Source: Anoxybacterium sp963668245 (GTDB lineage Bacteria; Bacillota; Clostridia; Peptostreptococcales; Anaerovoracaceae). From it: 64,000 nucleotides of DNA. The stretch lies in contig OY764195.2 in assembly GCA_963668245.2 (NCBI GenBank), positions 1,550,001 to 1,614,000 of the forward strand. Reading direction: 5' to 3'. Position numbers and translations under genes: made by a program. The notes below the pieces were generated by a model. That model saw only the letters and a program-made list of their open reading frames with translations, ran no database searches and was not told the origin of the DNA. Below, one piece after another: positions 30,501 through 36,646 of the stretch (position 1 is the stretch's first letter; the number at the start of each line of letters is the position of its first letter).

Positions 30501-31337
30501 TCTGGAAATACGATTCAGTGGAGTGTCGATCAGTTAGCAGGAAATGAGATTAAAACAATTATTATCACCCTCCAAGCTGAACCGTTGAGTGATGTTGGGT
30601 CTCTCAAGACAATTCGCACAGAAATTTCTAGTACCGAAGAATTAATAACGCCAGAAGATGACCAATCAGAAATTAGTCTGTTACTGTATTCCAACCGTTT
30701 TGAGGGAATCCACGAAAGGTATATGAAGGGATACCCAGATGGGAACTTCAACTCAGAGCGAAATATTACTCGTGCAGAGGTTGCTACTATTTTTGCCAGA
30801 CTATTAAAACTAGATTTAACTGTGACAAGCTCAATGTACGGGGATGTAGATTCAAGTCACTGGGCAGCTGGATATATCCAAGCGGTTGCAAATGCAGGGC
30901 TTATCAAAGGATATGAAGATGGAACCTTTGCGCCAGATCGATATATCACTAGAGCAGAACTTGCTACTGTCATAGCCAGATATTTTGAGATAGACCGTGC
31001 TTCTTCCATCAATCCCCTGGAAATACATTTTACAGATACAGAGGAAAGCTGGGCGGACAGTAATATTGAAGAAGTTTATCGCTATGCCATTGTAACGGGA
31101 TATGAGGATGGAACCTTTAAGCCAGGAAATAATATCTTGCGTTCTGAAACGGTTACGATGATCAACAGAATGCTCTACCGAGGGCCAGTGGAAAATGGAG
31201 AGCAACGTTTCCTTGATACCCAGTTTAGTGATTGGTATTTTGGTCAAGTAGAAGAAGCTTCAAAGTCGCACAGCTATACGATTAATGAAGATGGCTCAGA
31301 AACCGTGATACAGTGGATTGACGATGAATTACAATAG
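15504..31337 (+). CDS. Giant SLH-anchored repeat protein (putative adhesin), 5277 residues
   Basis: Single uninterrupted frame, start with GGGAGG upstream. Domains in order: signal peptide (about 1-30); about 40 tandem cadherin/Big-like repeats (about 50-4430) alternating between ~95- and ~115-residue types, each opening near VNDAPxI or VNDAPSF and carrying DxDGDxL calcium-type loops; a Gly/Ser linker near 2058; a carboxypeptidase-regulatory-like fold (about 4432-4510); an invasin-like Big_1 domain (about 4520-4620); further regulatory-like Ig folds; a DUF11-like domain (about 4945-5035); and three SLH domains (about 5065-5245) that bind secondary cell-wall polymer. It is probably a long, calcium-stiffened adhesin or S-layer-associated fibre. 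No enzymatic domain is seen. The next genes are c-di-GMP enzymes. Confidence 0.93.
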   Translation: MSLRLSVQKFFVLFLFLISFFLASMSLAEPVYGLENPQNLSFGTYLVVADGESGNAIPTIMSHGDTASLSGSVNETMNLSISASDVDGDVLSWSIPSQGSLGTVSFSGGSTTTGSDVTVSYLSANSGSDSFTIQVSDGKGGLDLLLVSVTVVRVNTDPVINQGDSYSISGTEDQGELNVTLSGTDGDGDTLTWSIQTQGSKGTATFGGASSQTGNSVTLRYVPDSNENGSDTVIVRINDGNGGTDSITINVSLSSVNDAPVIGEGDSYSLTVREDGGETNRQFAGTDLDGDALTWSIQTNPAKGSASVDGDGTVRYTPAKDEFGSDSFVVKVSDGSLSDTITVQVIIDSVNDAPSFLAGGDQNVLEDAGDQSVSNWATSISCGPANELGQTFQFTVSNNNAGLFSVQPSLSIDGTLTYTAKENINGTATVTIVLEDNGGTENGGSNQSLEATFTITIQGVNDAPIIGDGDTAAATISEDTTNTEFHFTATDVDNDTLTWSIVSGGGIGTATVGSNGVVSYSPNANVCGTDTFVVGVSDGTDMDLITVTVTITAVNDAPVIEDGESITLSIIEDSGLINQTLSATDADGDGLSWVILTGAIKGNATIDGSGTVGYTPIGNVNGSDSFVVQVSDGILTDTITVYVTIGAQNDAPSFIAGGEQMVQEDAGAQTIVGWASSLSSGPEDEAGQTLSFVVTNNNTGLFSAAPFISSDGTLTYTPAENANGTATVTVILEDTGGTENDGINQSGAVSFTITINSINDAPVITQGETASANITEDVISTGFSLTATDVDGDTLTWSIATNGAIGTATVTETGSVSYHPNADANGIDTFVVSVTDGTDTDTIIVTVTITSVNDAPSFTVGANQSINEDAGAQTISNWATNVSAGPADESGQLVTFEMISNSNPTLFSVLPIISSDGILSYTLADDAFGSTTIEIQLKDNGGGNNTSGIQSFNITAVAMNDAPSFIKGANQTVLEDAVAQTVSGWATSISAGPANESSQIVTFEVTGNTNPGLFSEGPSVSSGGTLTYTPALNANGTATITIRAVDDGTNGIGESNVSAEQSFTITMTPVNDAPTMTQLGALTIDEDTTTTWDFTIDDVESDENELILSYETSDTALLAKANIQITGTGANRHLTVTPTSDKSGVVSITLTIQDSNGASTTQVIPITVTSINDAPTIGTVADRTIEEDSNTGSIGIALSDVDTDVNTLTVSASSSNETLVPSSGIVIAGTGANRTLVITPASNQFGTSTITVTVSDGSLSAIQTFLLTVTAVNDAPTISGLIDVLIDEDHNTGAVTFTVQDADDDASTLTISAAVDNTTMIPRSNIVIAGTGENRTITLTPVPDKSGVATITISVRDGQGLVANQSFTLNVVSVNDNPTMSGIGNQITNEDTAKNIELVVADTEDAAGTLSVNATSNNQSVIPDANLVITGATGTRNLKITPASDASGTADITVVTTDSGGLTATETFTITVNASNDAPSFHLSGNQTKDEDCGTQTVTGFITDYSVGPADEVTAGQTVSYTVTNDNNSLFSVQPSISDAGVLTYQPAADANGSAEVSVKVVDNGGTSNGGTNTSEAVIFIITINPINDAPTAESMSIVVDTDEDQMFKGVLSASDLENDSLTYSIVTQTSHGVVALTDVNTGAFDYTPNHNYFGTDEFSFRVYDGALYSVATTVAIQILGVNDAPVANDSSASVNEDTVLHGIVTATDEDSTTIHYEAVYTPEHGTLSLDQDGNYTYTPDADFYGIDYFTFRATDMSLYSNTATVTITIASVNDAPIASDETIAIYRDQEFHGVLKATDPEKKAVTYSLVSTASLGSGTLILDNASTGVFTYKPALSELGTVHFTYRATDADGMVSDPKTVTITINDLNLAPEMWVTTVAAFSVNEDAVLLDAVTATDPNLGDTITYQVVSGVSHGTLDLIAATGAFTYTPTANFSGIDLFTVKATDSMLYTSTIIVKITVNTANDEPTAYAQVYRTVADTPVSGTLAGSDPEQNNLTYRITGATNGTVTSLNTATGAFTFAPSASFVGDASFTFVANDGTLDSNESTVIIHVFASDGSSGGSGGGSSTTGISPIADRTINEGATDTVTFTLTGFTNSNVTVTSANQTLVPNGNISILGTGVSGEVETYQITMNPVAYRSGKTVITISATGDGISDSITYNLTVLSVNDLPVATNKTLTMDQRTGLNEYVRGTDSDGDTLTYSVVSNPTHLGIFQFDNDGMFYYEPDEDYYGTDSFTYQAHDGTGTSATETVTINITKINKAPIVSSSSFSVDEDTVYNSGEAGKLVGYDLYGDTVTFELVTDTTKGTVAIDGATGTFTYTPGTNLNGVDAFSYRVLGSTGLYSETAVMNITINPINDAPVGVAKTITSFEDQTLNGNLQGTDIEESPLTFQLVTTTSYGALTLNSATGGFTYTPIANFDGTDEFYFKVNDGDLDSALTKIVIQIDPINDEPIASDGTITVLEDNVCTTGPSLSTFVTDVDTGDTHTYELIQNGSLGTIAITDAATGAYTYTPRSNQNGIDYFSFRVTDGAGAKSNVALVTVTITPENDAPTISGTGLWDVNEDSSSSSNTYHFTVGDIEDQASALIVTAVSNNTAFVKDADITLGGSAADRWIHVAPAKDAFGTTTLTITVWDSGADSTLAGAPLSASHQINLTINEVNDTPTINGQETNGQVLATVTIDEDTTTGPISFTIDDEESGSAPLILSATSGNTTLVDAATGVTFGGTGNSRTVTITPRADQNGVVRVTVSVGDGNSARTAYVDVTVNPVNDAPVVTPPADQTIKEDTQTDVLYFTLSDIDSNVENATVIAVSSDESKVKSSSITVSGNGAERTVHVVPEANAVGDVQIRLIANDHDASGINTTGQGIFLLHILQANDAPTIGAIGDVTVEEDHETGEITFSVGDLDSDLSSLTVSAISGNTSLITSSGITFGSGGASNERWIKLKPAPNQNGSGLISVIVSDGDKTSTTTFTLNVTPVNDAPTIGNILDQTILEDSKTGVITFNISDVDDDASTLTIIKGSSDETVIPTANINIVGTGSEKTIQITPLANQNGNIDITLLVTDPHGATCAGIFTVSVTPVNDIPSFTKGGNQTVLEDVGAQSVASWATNLSKGPINESSQSLSFTVTYTNSGLFSVAPAIDENGNLSYTPAANANGTSTVTVSMKDSGGTDNGGKDTTAIQTFIITVTAVNDAPSFTPGASQTVLEDATSQSISGWATNLSKGPSNESAQILDFVIESNSNPGLFSIAPAISSNGILTYTLAADANGTATIQYHLHDNGGTANGGANITSSASFTINVTAVNDAPVMTQGTSATTSGFEDTVQIVNLSATDVEGDSFTWSITSQGAIGTASVNSGGSVTYTPNENANGNDSLVVQVSDNNGGTDFITVNVTITPVNDAPSFTRGADQTVNEDAGSQSISWASNISKGPLNESAQTLDFIVTNDNSLLFETAPAIDSSGNLTYKPAENAHGTATVSVVLKDDGLIANGGVDTTAAISFSITVNSVNDAPVITQGDTVSINGLEDAIQIVSLAGIDVDGDSLTWSIGTNGIKGTASIDAATGVATYTPNANLNGSDSFVVQVSDGNGETDTITVNVTITPVNDGPTYTQGGNQTVDEDAGAQSVAWATNLSTGPMDEGSQTLSFVISNNSNTSLFASGPAISSTGVLTYTPVANAHGTATISCYLHDDGGTTNNGIDSSGVATFTITFNSINDAPVITQGDTASINGLEDAIQTISLGATDADGDGLSWSIVSQGALGIASVNGSGIVTYTPTANVNGSDRFSLMVDDGNGGTDLITVNVIITPVNDAPGCTPGSDVIVNEDAGAQSIPWASAISPGPTDESHQTLSFIVTNNSNTGLFSGVPVIGSDGTLTFTPAADANGTATISYYLLDSGDTANGGTNASTGSTFTITVNPVNDAPSFIAGGNQMVNEDEGTQSVSWATGILPGPANESLQNVHFNVTNDNGSLFETAPTIDSAGTLTFKPAANAKGTATVTVNLQDDGMTGNGGIDQSAAVLFDIIVTSINDVPVISQGAVTMITCLEDQVQTLTLNGTDDDGDGLTWTVETAATKGNAAVGSSTGIITYTPNPDENGNDSFVVRVSDGNGGADSITINVTITPVNDGPSFVVGANQTSDEDAGLQTVLGWATGMSTGPSDESAQNLQFIVTNNNPTLFETAPTIDSSGNLTYKAAADAAGIATVIVVLQDDGLTANGGINQSEGKAFTITITGSNDSPVITEGPTIGTSGLEDTIQTLTLHGTDADKDSLTWSITSQGSIGVAVIDGTGLVTYTPNADSNGSDVIVVTVSDGNGGMSSITINVTVIAVNDGPGFTPGANVTVGENTGLKIVTGWATAMSKGPTDESGQTLSFAVTNDNSSLFATQPAIDVNGNLTFGPAADQDGMATVTVVLQDDGGIANGGVATASPIIFTIKVVSSDDLSVIGYVRKGIDNSNIEGANVKLLDLAGNVIRTTATDAAGYYSFAGVKEERYIIEVTHNAYADNSRMTDVSFASGAQGVIQEDFLMADFTLELSANPTAILGNGTDTSELTAVVKDRNGNPIPDVVLAFTAAEGTFHGNTSVITNSNGSATITYIAADYSGSLSQINVPVTVTVNDPVKELYGSDRIYVTFAPGIIEGVVTDGRNSNNPIAGAIVKVYKDFDGDGIVDFSFEQVTGSDGKYRIVIPKGGVDYDILITKPVVIGGVTQYITVKQTANPGAVNGAGTSYPSDIVASGIIVMKKNGAETLVDDLTSYSGMQLQLVDALGNVIDISNKLDSSIGTFTTGTLAAGNYTIRVVYDLGNGDKLIAGSTPVTVTQNGEMNINEVLIDPYGTITDRNTNAVISGVKVELYYTATNTLVPLPALVGFPPSNNANPQYSDASGQYAFMVFPDTDYYIKASKSGYKDFVSGTISVGKAIVLYDFKMTPASSGGGGASIVASSGGIVAGSDGKDLAINLTASKMKVEENSNVDLTITYGNKTSSEVRKITVTATVPDGMKIVNNAGGKVSGNTIQWSVDQLAGNEIKTIIITLQAEPLSDVGSLKTIRTEISSTEELITPEDDQSEISLLLYSNRFEGIHERYMKGYPDGNFNSERNITRAEVATIFARLLKLDLTVTSSMYGDVDSSHWAAGYIQAVANAGLIKGYEDGTFAPDRYITRAELATVIARYFEIDRASSINPLEIHFTDTEESWADSNIEEVYRYAIVTGYEDGTFKPGNNILRSETVTMINRMLYRGPVENGEQRFLDTQFSDWYFGQVEEASKSHSYTINEDGSETVIQWIDDELQ

Positions 31338-31382
31338 GTATTAGAAGAAGCCAGTGAACATGTTTTCGTAAAAATAAACAAT

Positions 31383-31439
31383 AAAAACGGCATTTCAAAC
31401 AAACCAGAACAATGGTGAGTGGATGAAATGCCGTTTTTT
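31383..31439 (+). terminator. Terminator of the giant gene
   Basis: A 15-bp arm AAAAACGGCATTTCA (31383-31397) pairs with TGAAATGCCGTTTTT (31424-31438) across a 26-nt loop, with the T-run at the end. Confidence 0.85.
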
Positions 31440-31469
31440 ACATAGAATTAACAAAGAGTTAACAGGATC

Positions 31470-31498
31470 TTGTCTATTAGAAAAATCAATTGTGATAA
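31470..31498 (+). promoter_or_regulatory. Promoter of the EAL-CBS-GGDEF gene
   Basis: -35 TTGTCT (31470-31475), a 17-bp spacer and -10 TGATAA (31493-31498), 33 nt before the start codon. Confidence 0.5.
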
Positions 31499-31530
31499 AC
31501 TCTTTTTAGAATAAAAGAGGGAGAAAAGCA

Positions 31531-33270
31531 ATGGCAACTACAGTAGAAGACTTGGGACTCATAATAGGAAATAGAGAAATCAAGACAGTATTTCAACCGA
31601 TTGTTTCACTTCGAGACGGTGAGATTCTAGGGCATGAAGCTTTAAGTCGAATTACTTGCGATACAGAGATTGGCAACATGGAAGAGCTTTTTATTTTGGC
31701 AGGAAAACATAATTGCTTATGGGAGTTAGAACAATTATGTAGAACAAAAGCCTTTGAAGCCGCATTTCGATTTATGATACCTCCATATAACAAAAAGCTC
31801 TTTATTAATGTGAATCCAAATGTACTTCATGACGAAACTTTTCAAAGAGGATTGACAAAGGAGTACTTAAATCAGTATCAAATTTCACCAAGCAATATCA
31901 TTTTTGAAATAACAGAAAGAAATGTAATAAAGGATTTAGATGGGTTTATTTCTACGGTGAATCATTATAAAAATCAGGATTATCGCATTGCCATTGATGA
32001 TGCGGGAGCTGGATATTCAGGATTAAATTTAATCAGTGATATCAACCCCAATTATATCAAACTAGATATGAAGCTTATCAGGCATGTCCATTCAGATAGT
32101 TTAAAAGCAGCATTAGTAAAGAGCATGGTTGGATTGTCAAAAGTGTCAAATATACATGTGATCGCAGAGGGGATTGAATCAGAAGAGGAATTAGACACAT
32201 TGATTCATTTAGGAGTTCAGTATGGACAAGGTTATTTGATTCAGTATCCATCTTCAGAGGTGAAAGAAATCAGAACGGAGGTGGTGCAGATGATAAAGAG
32301 ACTCAATAAAAAGAAAAATGATGCTCTTGCCATTAACGTTTTTAACATGCCCGTAGAAAAGCTTTGCTCGAAGACAGGAACACTTGAGCAGAAAACTTTG
32401 GTGCCTGTTGTCTATGATCTTTTTAAAAAAGATACTTCATGTTTTGGCTTTTGCGTTACATCCAACAATATTCCAGTCGGTATTGTAACGCGAGAAAAAT
32501 TAGCAATTAAATTAAGTGGCCAATATGGATTTGCACTGTATCAAAATAAATCCATATCACACGTGATGGAAAAAGATTTTATGACAGTGGATTGCGAGAC
32601 TCCAGTTAATATTGTATCTTCCATAGCAATGGCAAGAGCGCAGGACCGACTCTATGATTTCATCGTTGTAACCAAACAAGGGCAATATTTCGGTACTGTA
32701 ACCATAAAAGATCTTCTCAAGAAAACAACTGAGATTGAGGTTGCTGCTGCAAAACATCAAAACCCTTTGTCGGGATTGCCTGGCAATCTGATTATTGAGC
32801 AACGATTACAACAGTGCATTAAACAAGAAGGGGAGTTTTGTGTTGCATATTTGGATATTGATAATTTTAAGGCATATAATGACGTATATGGATTTGAAAA
32901 TGGAGACTCAGTCCTTAAGCTTCTAGCCTCCATCCTCAGCAGAAATATCAGTAAAAGCGAGTTTGTGGGGCATATTGGCGGAGATGATTTTGTTGTGATA
33001 CTGGGGAATCACGTGGATGAAGCTTACTTCTGCCAAATCGTAAAAGAGTTTGAAGAAGAAGTATTACATTTCTATAATCGAAAGGATTTGGAAAATGGTT
33101 TTATCACAGCGATGAGCAGAAGAAATGTGGAAGAAAAGTTCCCTTTGATTACCCTTACTGTTGCGTCGGTAAATAACAAAGACAATGAATTTCATGATAC
33201 CACAGAACTGACAGAAAATCTGGCCAGATTAAAGAAGGAGAAAAAAAGAAGGATTCGTGTGATTGAATAA
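31531..33270 (+). CDS. EAL-CBS-GGDEF c-di-GMP protein
   Basis: 579 residues, cytosolic. N-terminal EAL domain (about 10-245) keeps the catalytic pattern: EALSR (33-37), the metal glutamate in EITERN, IDDAGAGYSGL, KLD and the AEGIE segment, so c-di-GMP phosphodiesterase activity is plausible. A CBS pair (about 265-395) may bind a nucleotide. The C-terminal GGDEF domain (about 415-579) has GGDDF near 483 in place of GG[D/E]EF and may be a weak cyclase or an allosteric GTP-binding module. Start has GAGGGAG upstream. Confidence 0.9.
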   Translation: MATTVEDLGLIIGNREIKTVFQPIVSLRDGEILGHEALSRITCDTEIGNMEELFILAGKHNCLWELEQLCRTKAFEAAFRFMIPPYNKKLFINVNPNVLHDETFQRGLTKEYLNQYQISPSNIIFEITERNVIKDLDGFISTVNHYKNQDYRIAIDDAGAGYSGLNLISDINPNYIKLDMKLIRHVHSDSLKAALVKSMVGLSKVSNIHVIAEGIESEEELDTLIHLGVQYGQGYLIQYPSSEVKEIRTEVVQMIKRLNKKKNDALAINVFNMPVEKLCSKTGTLEQKTLVPVVYDLFKKDTSCFGFCVTSNNIPVGIVTREKLAIKLSGQYGFALYQNKSISHVMEKDFMTVDCETPVNIVSSIAMARAQDRLYDFIVVTKQGQYFGTVTIKDLLKKTTEIEVAAAKHQNPLSGLPGNLIIEQRLQQCIKQEGEFCVAYLDIDNFKAYNDVYGFENGDSVLKLLASILSRNISKSEFVGHIGGDDFVVILGNHVDEAYFCQIVKEFEEEVLHFYNRKDLENGFITAMSRRNVEEKFPLITLTVASVNNKDNEFHDTTELTENLARLKKEKKRRIRVIE

Positions 33271-33389
33271 AAAAAATAAATTATTAATCGAAAAATAGAA
33301 AATAATATACCAAATGTTGACCGGAAGAATTCAAATTGATATAATGATATTTTAATGTGTATCATTTTATTTTTCGATTTGGTGAAAGA

Positions 33390-34517
33390 ATGGATCTATT
33401 TTTAAGAATTGATATCAATATTGTTGCGATGGTTCTTCTTGGGATTATCGCATTTATTGCATACCAAAGACTTGATCGTCGAGAGCTGCTGAATCAGATT
33501 TTCCTTTTAACTAGTCTGGTGGTAGGATTTGAGCTTCTAGTGGAGAGTTTAACTTGTATCATGAACGAAAGACCAGAGCTTTGGGCTCGTAATCTTTCTC
33601 AAGGGCTCCATGTGTGTTCGTTTGGTATCGCACCGATTTTAACATATCTATGGTATTGTATTGTAGGGTATTGGATTTATCCAGATCAAACCCTAGTGTG
33701 TAAAAGAAATATGGTTCTACTGCTACCCGTATTGCTCAATGGAATCTTGACAATTCTTTCTATGGGGTATGGCTTCATATTTTTTATTGATGAACATAAT
33801 GTATACCATCGTGGATTTTTATTTCCTTTATCTTGTGGGATTATTTATTTTTATCTGGCTTTGGCTTTTATCTTGATTATAAAAAATAAACGAAAGATTC
33901 CAAGGGAAGAGTATATTCCTTTTATCATATTTGGAATAATGCCGCTCATAGGAGGTATGCTACAGGCTTTATTTTATGGTATTTTACTCATGTGGAGCAG
34001 TGCAGCATTTTCTTTGTTGGTGGTTTATATCTTTTTACAACAAAGGATGATCCAGCTAGATTACCTAACTGGTGCTTGGAGCAGAGCGACCTTTGAGAAT
34101 TGCTTAAAACAGAGAATGAGACAAAAACATCAGGAAATATTCGGACTTGTTTGTGTTGATATGGATGGGTTAAAAGCAATTAATGATCGATATGGACATT
34201 TTGAAGGAGATTATGCTTTATCTACTGCAGTTCGACTCATCAAAAGTGTTCTTCAAAAAACCGATATCATTGCACGGGCGGGCGGAGATGAGTTTTATAT
34301 CATTTTGGATTGTGATTCATGGGAAAAAATGAATGAAACAGTAAGTAAAATCAGTCAAGCGCTTGCAAAGTTTAATCAGGAATCGGATAAAGGATATCAG
34401 TTAGATTGTAGTGTGGGATGTGGTTTATTCCATTCTGACCAGGGAGAGGTAAAAGATTTTATCAGAAAAGTGGACTTATTGATGTATGAAAACAAAAGGA
34501 TGAAAAAAGGAATATAA
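33390..34517 (+). CDS. Membrane-bound diguanylate cyclase
   Basis: 375 residues from the ATG at 33390 (GGTGAAAG site); an in-frame GTG at 33357 is possible. Six to seven hydrophobic helices (about 5-220) form a membrane sensor, followed by a GGDEF domain (about 225-375) with intact RAGGDEF near 297. It makes c-di-GMP from GTP. It sits between the EAL protein and an unrelated DUF255 gene and has its own terminator, so it is probably a separate unit. A similar protein begins at 62909. Confidence 0.9.
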   Translation: MDLFLRIDINIVAMVLLGIIAFIAYQRLDRRELLNQIFLLTSLVVGFELLVESLTCIMNERPELWARNLSQGLHVCSFGIAPILTYLWYCIVGYWIYPDQTLVCKRNMVLLLPVLLNGILTILSMGYGFIFFIDEHNVYHRGFLFPLSCGIIYFYLALAFILIIKNKRKIPREEYIPFIIFGIMPLIGGMLQALFYGILLMWSSAAFSLLVVYIFLQQRMIQLDYLTGAWSRATFENCLKQRMRQKHQEIFGLVCVDMDGLKAINDRYGHFEGDYALSTAVRLIKSVLQKTDIIARAGGDEFYIILDCDSWEKMNETVSKISQALAKFNQESDKGYQLDCSVGCGLFHSDQGEVKDFIRKVDLLMYENKRMKKGI

Positions 34518-34539
34518 AAGACAATAAAGAAAAAAATAA

Positions 34540-34591
34540 TCCCTCCGAAGTAGATACATAAAGCAAAAAATCTACCAAAGAGGGTTTTTTT
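34540..34591 (+). terminator. Terminator of the membrane GGDEF gene
   Basis: Stem CCCTC (34541-34545) with GAGGG (34580-34584), reinforced by an inner TAGAT/ATCTA pairing, then seven T residues. Confidence 0.75.
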
Positions 34592-34671
34592 AGTAAATAA
34601 TTCAATCATCCTTTTATAACACTGAGAAAAGGGGATAATAATAGTATGAAAAGAAAGGAGCAGATGGTATT

Positions 34672-36567
34672 ATGTCGAAACTAGCACAACCTAATAGATT
34701 AATAAATGAGACTTCTCCTTATTTATTACAACATGCATATAATCCAGTGAAATGGTACCCATGGTGCGAAGAAGCATTTCGAAAAGCAAAGGAAGAGGAT
34801 AAACCGATTTTCTTATCAATTGGGTATAGCACTTGTCATTGGTGCCATGTGATGGCTCATGAGGTTTTTGAAGATCAAGAAGCAGCCGAGTATTTGAATC
34901 AGCATTTTATTGCAATAAAGGTGGATAAAGAACAACGACCAGATATCGACTCGGTCTACATGACAGTATGTCAGGCTTTGACTGGAAGTGGCGGATGGCC
35001 ATTGACTATTGTGATGACCCCAGAACAGCATCCTTTTTTTGCTGGTACCTATTTCCCAAAAACAAGAAGATATCAAGTGCCAGGCATGATGGAAATCTTA
35101 AAAAATATTATAAAAGAATGGAAAGATAACAGATCCTCTGTATTGGATACTGGAGCGGGAATCACAATGGCACTCCAAAAGGTAGTATCTGAAAAGCCTC
35201 AAGTGAAAAAAAAAGCTAAAGTGGAGGGTAATTCAACAACCAATGAACAAATACAGGGAGAGAAATCTGATGAGTCAAAAGAAAGCGCATATCAGGTGCT
35301 GATTCAGCAAGCTTATGCGCAATTAGCGCAAACTTTCGATGCGACTTATGGTGGTTTTGGACAAAAACCAAAATTCCCAATGCCACACAATCTGATGTTT
35401 TTAATGAGGTACGCTTTTCAAGAGAGAAATAACCACGCAAAAAATATGGTAGAGAAGACATTGGATCAAATGTATCGAGGCGGAATTTTCGACCATGTTG
35501 GATTTGGATTTTCTAGATATTCAACAGATGAGAAGTGGTTAGCTCCCCATTTTGAAAAAATGTTATATGATAATGGTCTTTTAACTATCGCATATTTAGA
35601 AGGGTTTCAAATGATGCATAAGCCATTATATAAAGAGGTGGCAGAGAAAACACTGAAGTATATGATGCGAGAAATGATTGGATCAGAGGGTGGATTCTAT
35701 TCTGCGCAAGATGCTGATTGCGAAGGGGGAGAAGGCACGTATTACCTCTTTACAAAAGAAGAAATTGAGACTTGCTTAGGGGTAACGGAAGGCGTGCATT
35801 ACTGCAATATGTATGGTATTACAGAGCATGGTAATTTTGAAGAAAAAAATATACCAAATCTCATCGATAACCAGGAATATGAAAGTTGCGCAGACAGTAT
35901 GGAACCGTGCATAAATAAGCTATATCAATATCGGTTGGGAAGAATGAAACTTCATAAAGATGACAAAATTTTGACTTCTTGGAATAGCCTTGGGATCATA
36001 GCTTTTGCAAAGGCCTATATGGCATTGGATCAAGATGAATATCTGAAAGTTGCCGAAAAAGCAATGGGATTTTTGCAAGCCCACATGATAGGTAAGGAAG
36101 GAAAGTTATACGGAACCTATAGGGAAGGGACTTCTTCGGGCATGGGCACTTTAGATGACTACGGATTTTTTTCATGGGCATTATTAGAGTTGTATGAAGC
36201 AACTTTCAGTCTGGAATACTTAAGTCAAGCAATGGCTATGGTGGATTTGATTTCGTCAAATTTTTTGGACGCTGAAAACGGGGGGTATTTCATGACGGAC
36301 AGGGAAGCAGAACAGTTAATCTTTAGACCGAAAGAAGTATATGATGGCGCAATCCCATCGGGGAATTCAGTAGTAGGTTATGTGATGATGAAATTGTATC
36401 GATTGACTGGTCTTGGAAAATATCAAGAAAAGGCGAAGAAGCAACTGGATTTTTTATCGAGTCTTGCAGTAGAACAACCGATGGCCTATTGTTTTAGTTT
36501 GATGGGTTTCATGCTTGACGAATATGAAGATGGATTTCTTTGTGAAAATGGTGCTTGTTCTTATTGA
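34672..36567 (+). CDS. DUF255 thioredoxin-domain protein (YyaL/SPATA20 family)
   Basis: 631 residues. N-terminal thioredoxin-like domain (about 1-165) contains the characteristic CHWCHVM motif (about 54-60) and the GGWPL segment. The rest is an (alpha/alpha)6-barrel like that of N-acylglucosamine epimerases, with repeated GG[IF]xDH-type segments. Length is near the family's 600-700. The function of these conserved proteins is unresolved. AAAGGAG lies before the start. A charged insert of about 35 residues (about 175-210, rich in Lys, Glu and Ser) breaks the domain junction. Confidence 0.9.
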   Translation: MSKLAQPNRLINETSPYLLQHAYNPVKWYPWCEEAFRKAKEEDKPIFLSIGYSTCHWCHVMAHEVFEDQEAAEYLNQHFIAIKVDKEQRPDIDSVYMTVCQALTGSGGWPLTIVMTPEQHPFFAGTYFPKTRRYQVPGMMEILKNIIKEWKDNRSSVLDTGAGITMALQKVVSEKPQVKKKAKVEGNSTTNEQIQGEKSDESKESAYQVLIQQAYAQLAQTFDATYGGFGQKPKFPMPHNLMFLMRYAFQERNNHAKNMVEKTLDQMYRGGIFDHVGFGFSRYSTDEKWLAPHFEKMLYDNGLLTIAYLEGFQMMHKPLYKEVAEKTLKYMMREMIGSEGGFYSAQDADCEGGEGTYYLFTKEEIETCLGVTEGVHYCNMYGITEHGNFEEKNIPNLIDNQEYESCADSMEPCINKLYQYRLGRMKLHKDDKILTSWNSLGIIAFAKAYMALDQDEYLKVAEKAMGFLQAHMIGKEGKLYGTYREGTSSGMGTLDDYGFFSWALLELYEATFSLEYLSQAMAMVDLISSNFLDAENGGYFMTDREAEQLIFRPKEVYDGAIPSGNSVVGYVMMKLYRLTGLGKYQEKAKKQLDFLSSLAVEQPMAYCFSLMGFMLDEYEDGFLCENGACSY

Positions 36568-36646
36568 CATTTGACCAATTAAGATAGAGAATAGGAAGTA
36601 GGAAAAAGAAGAACAATTACGAGAAGGTATTTGCTGAGGAAACAGA

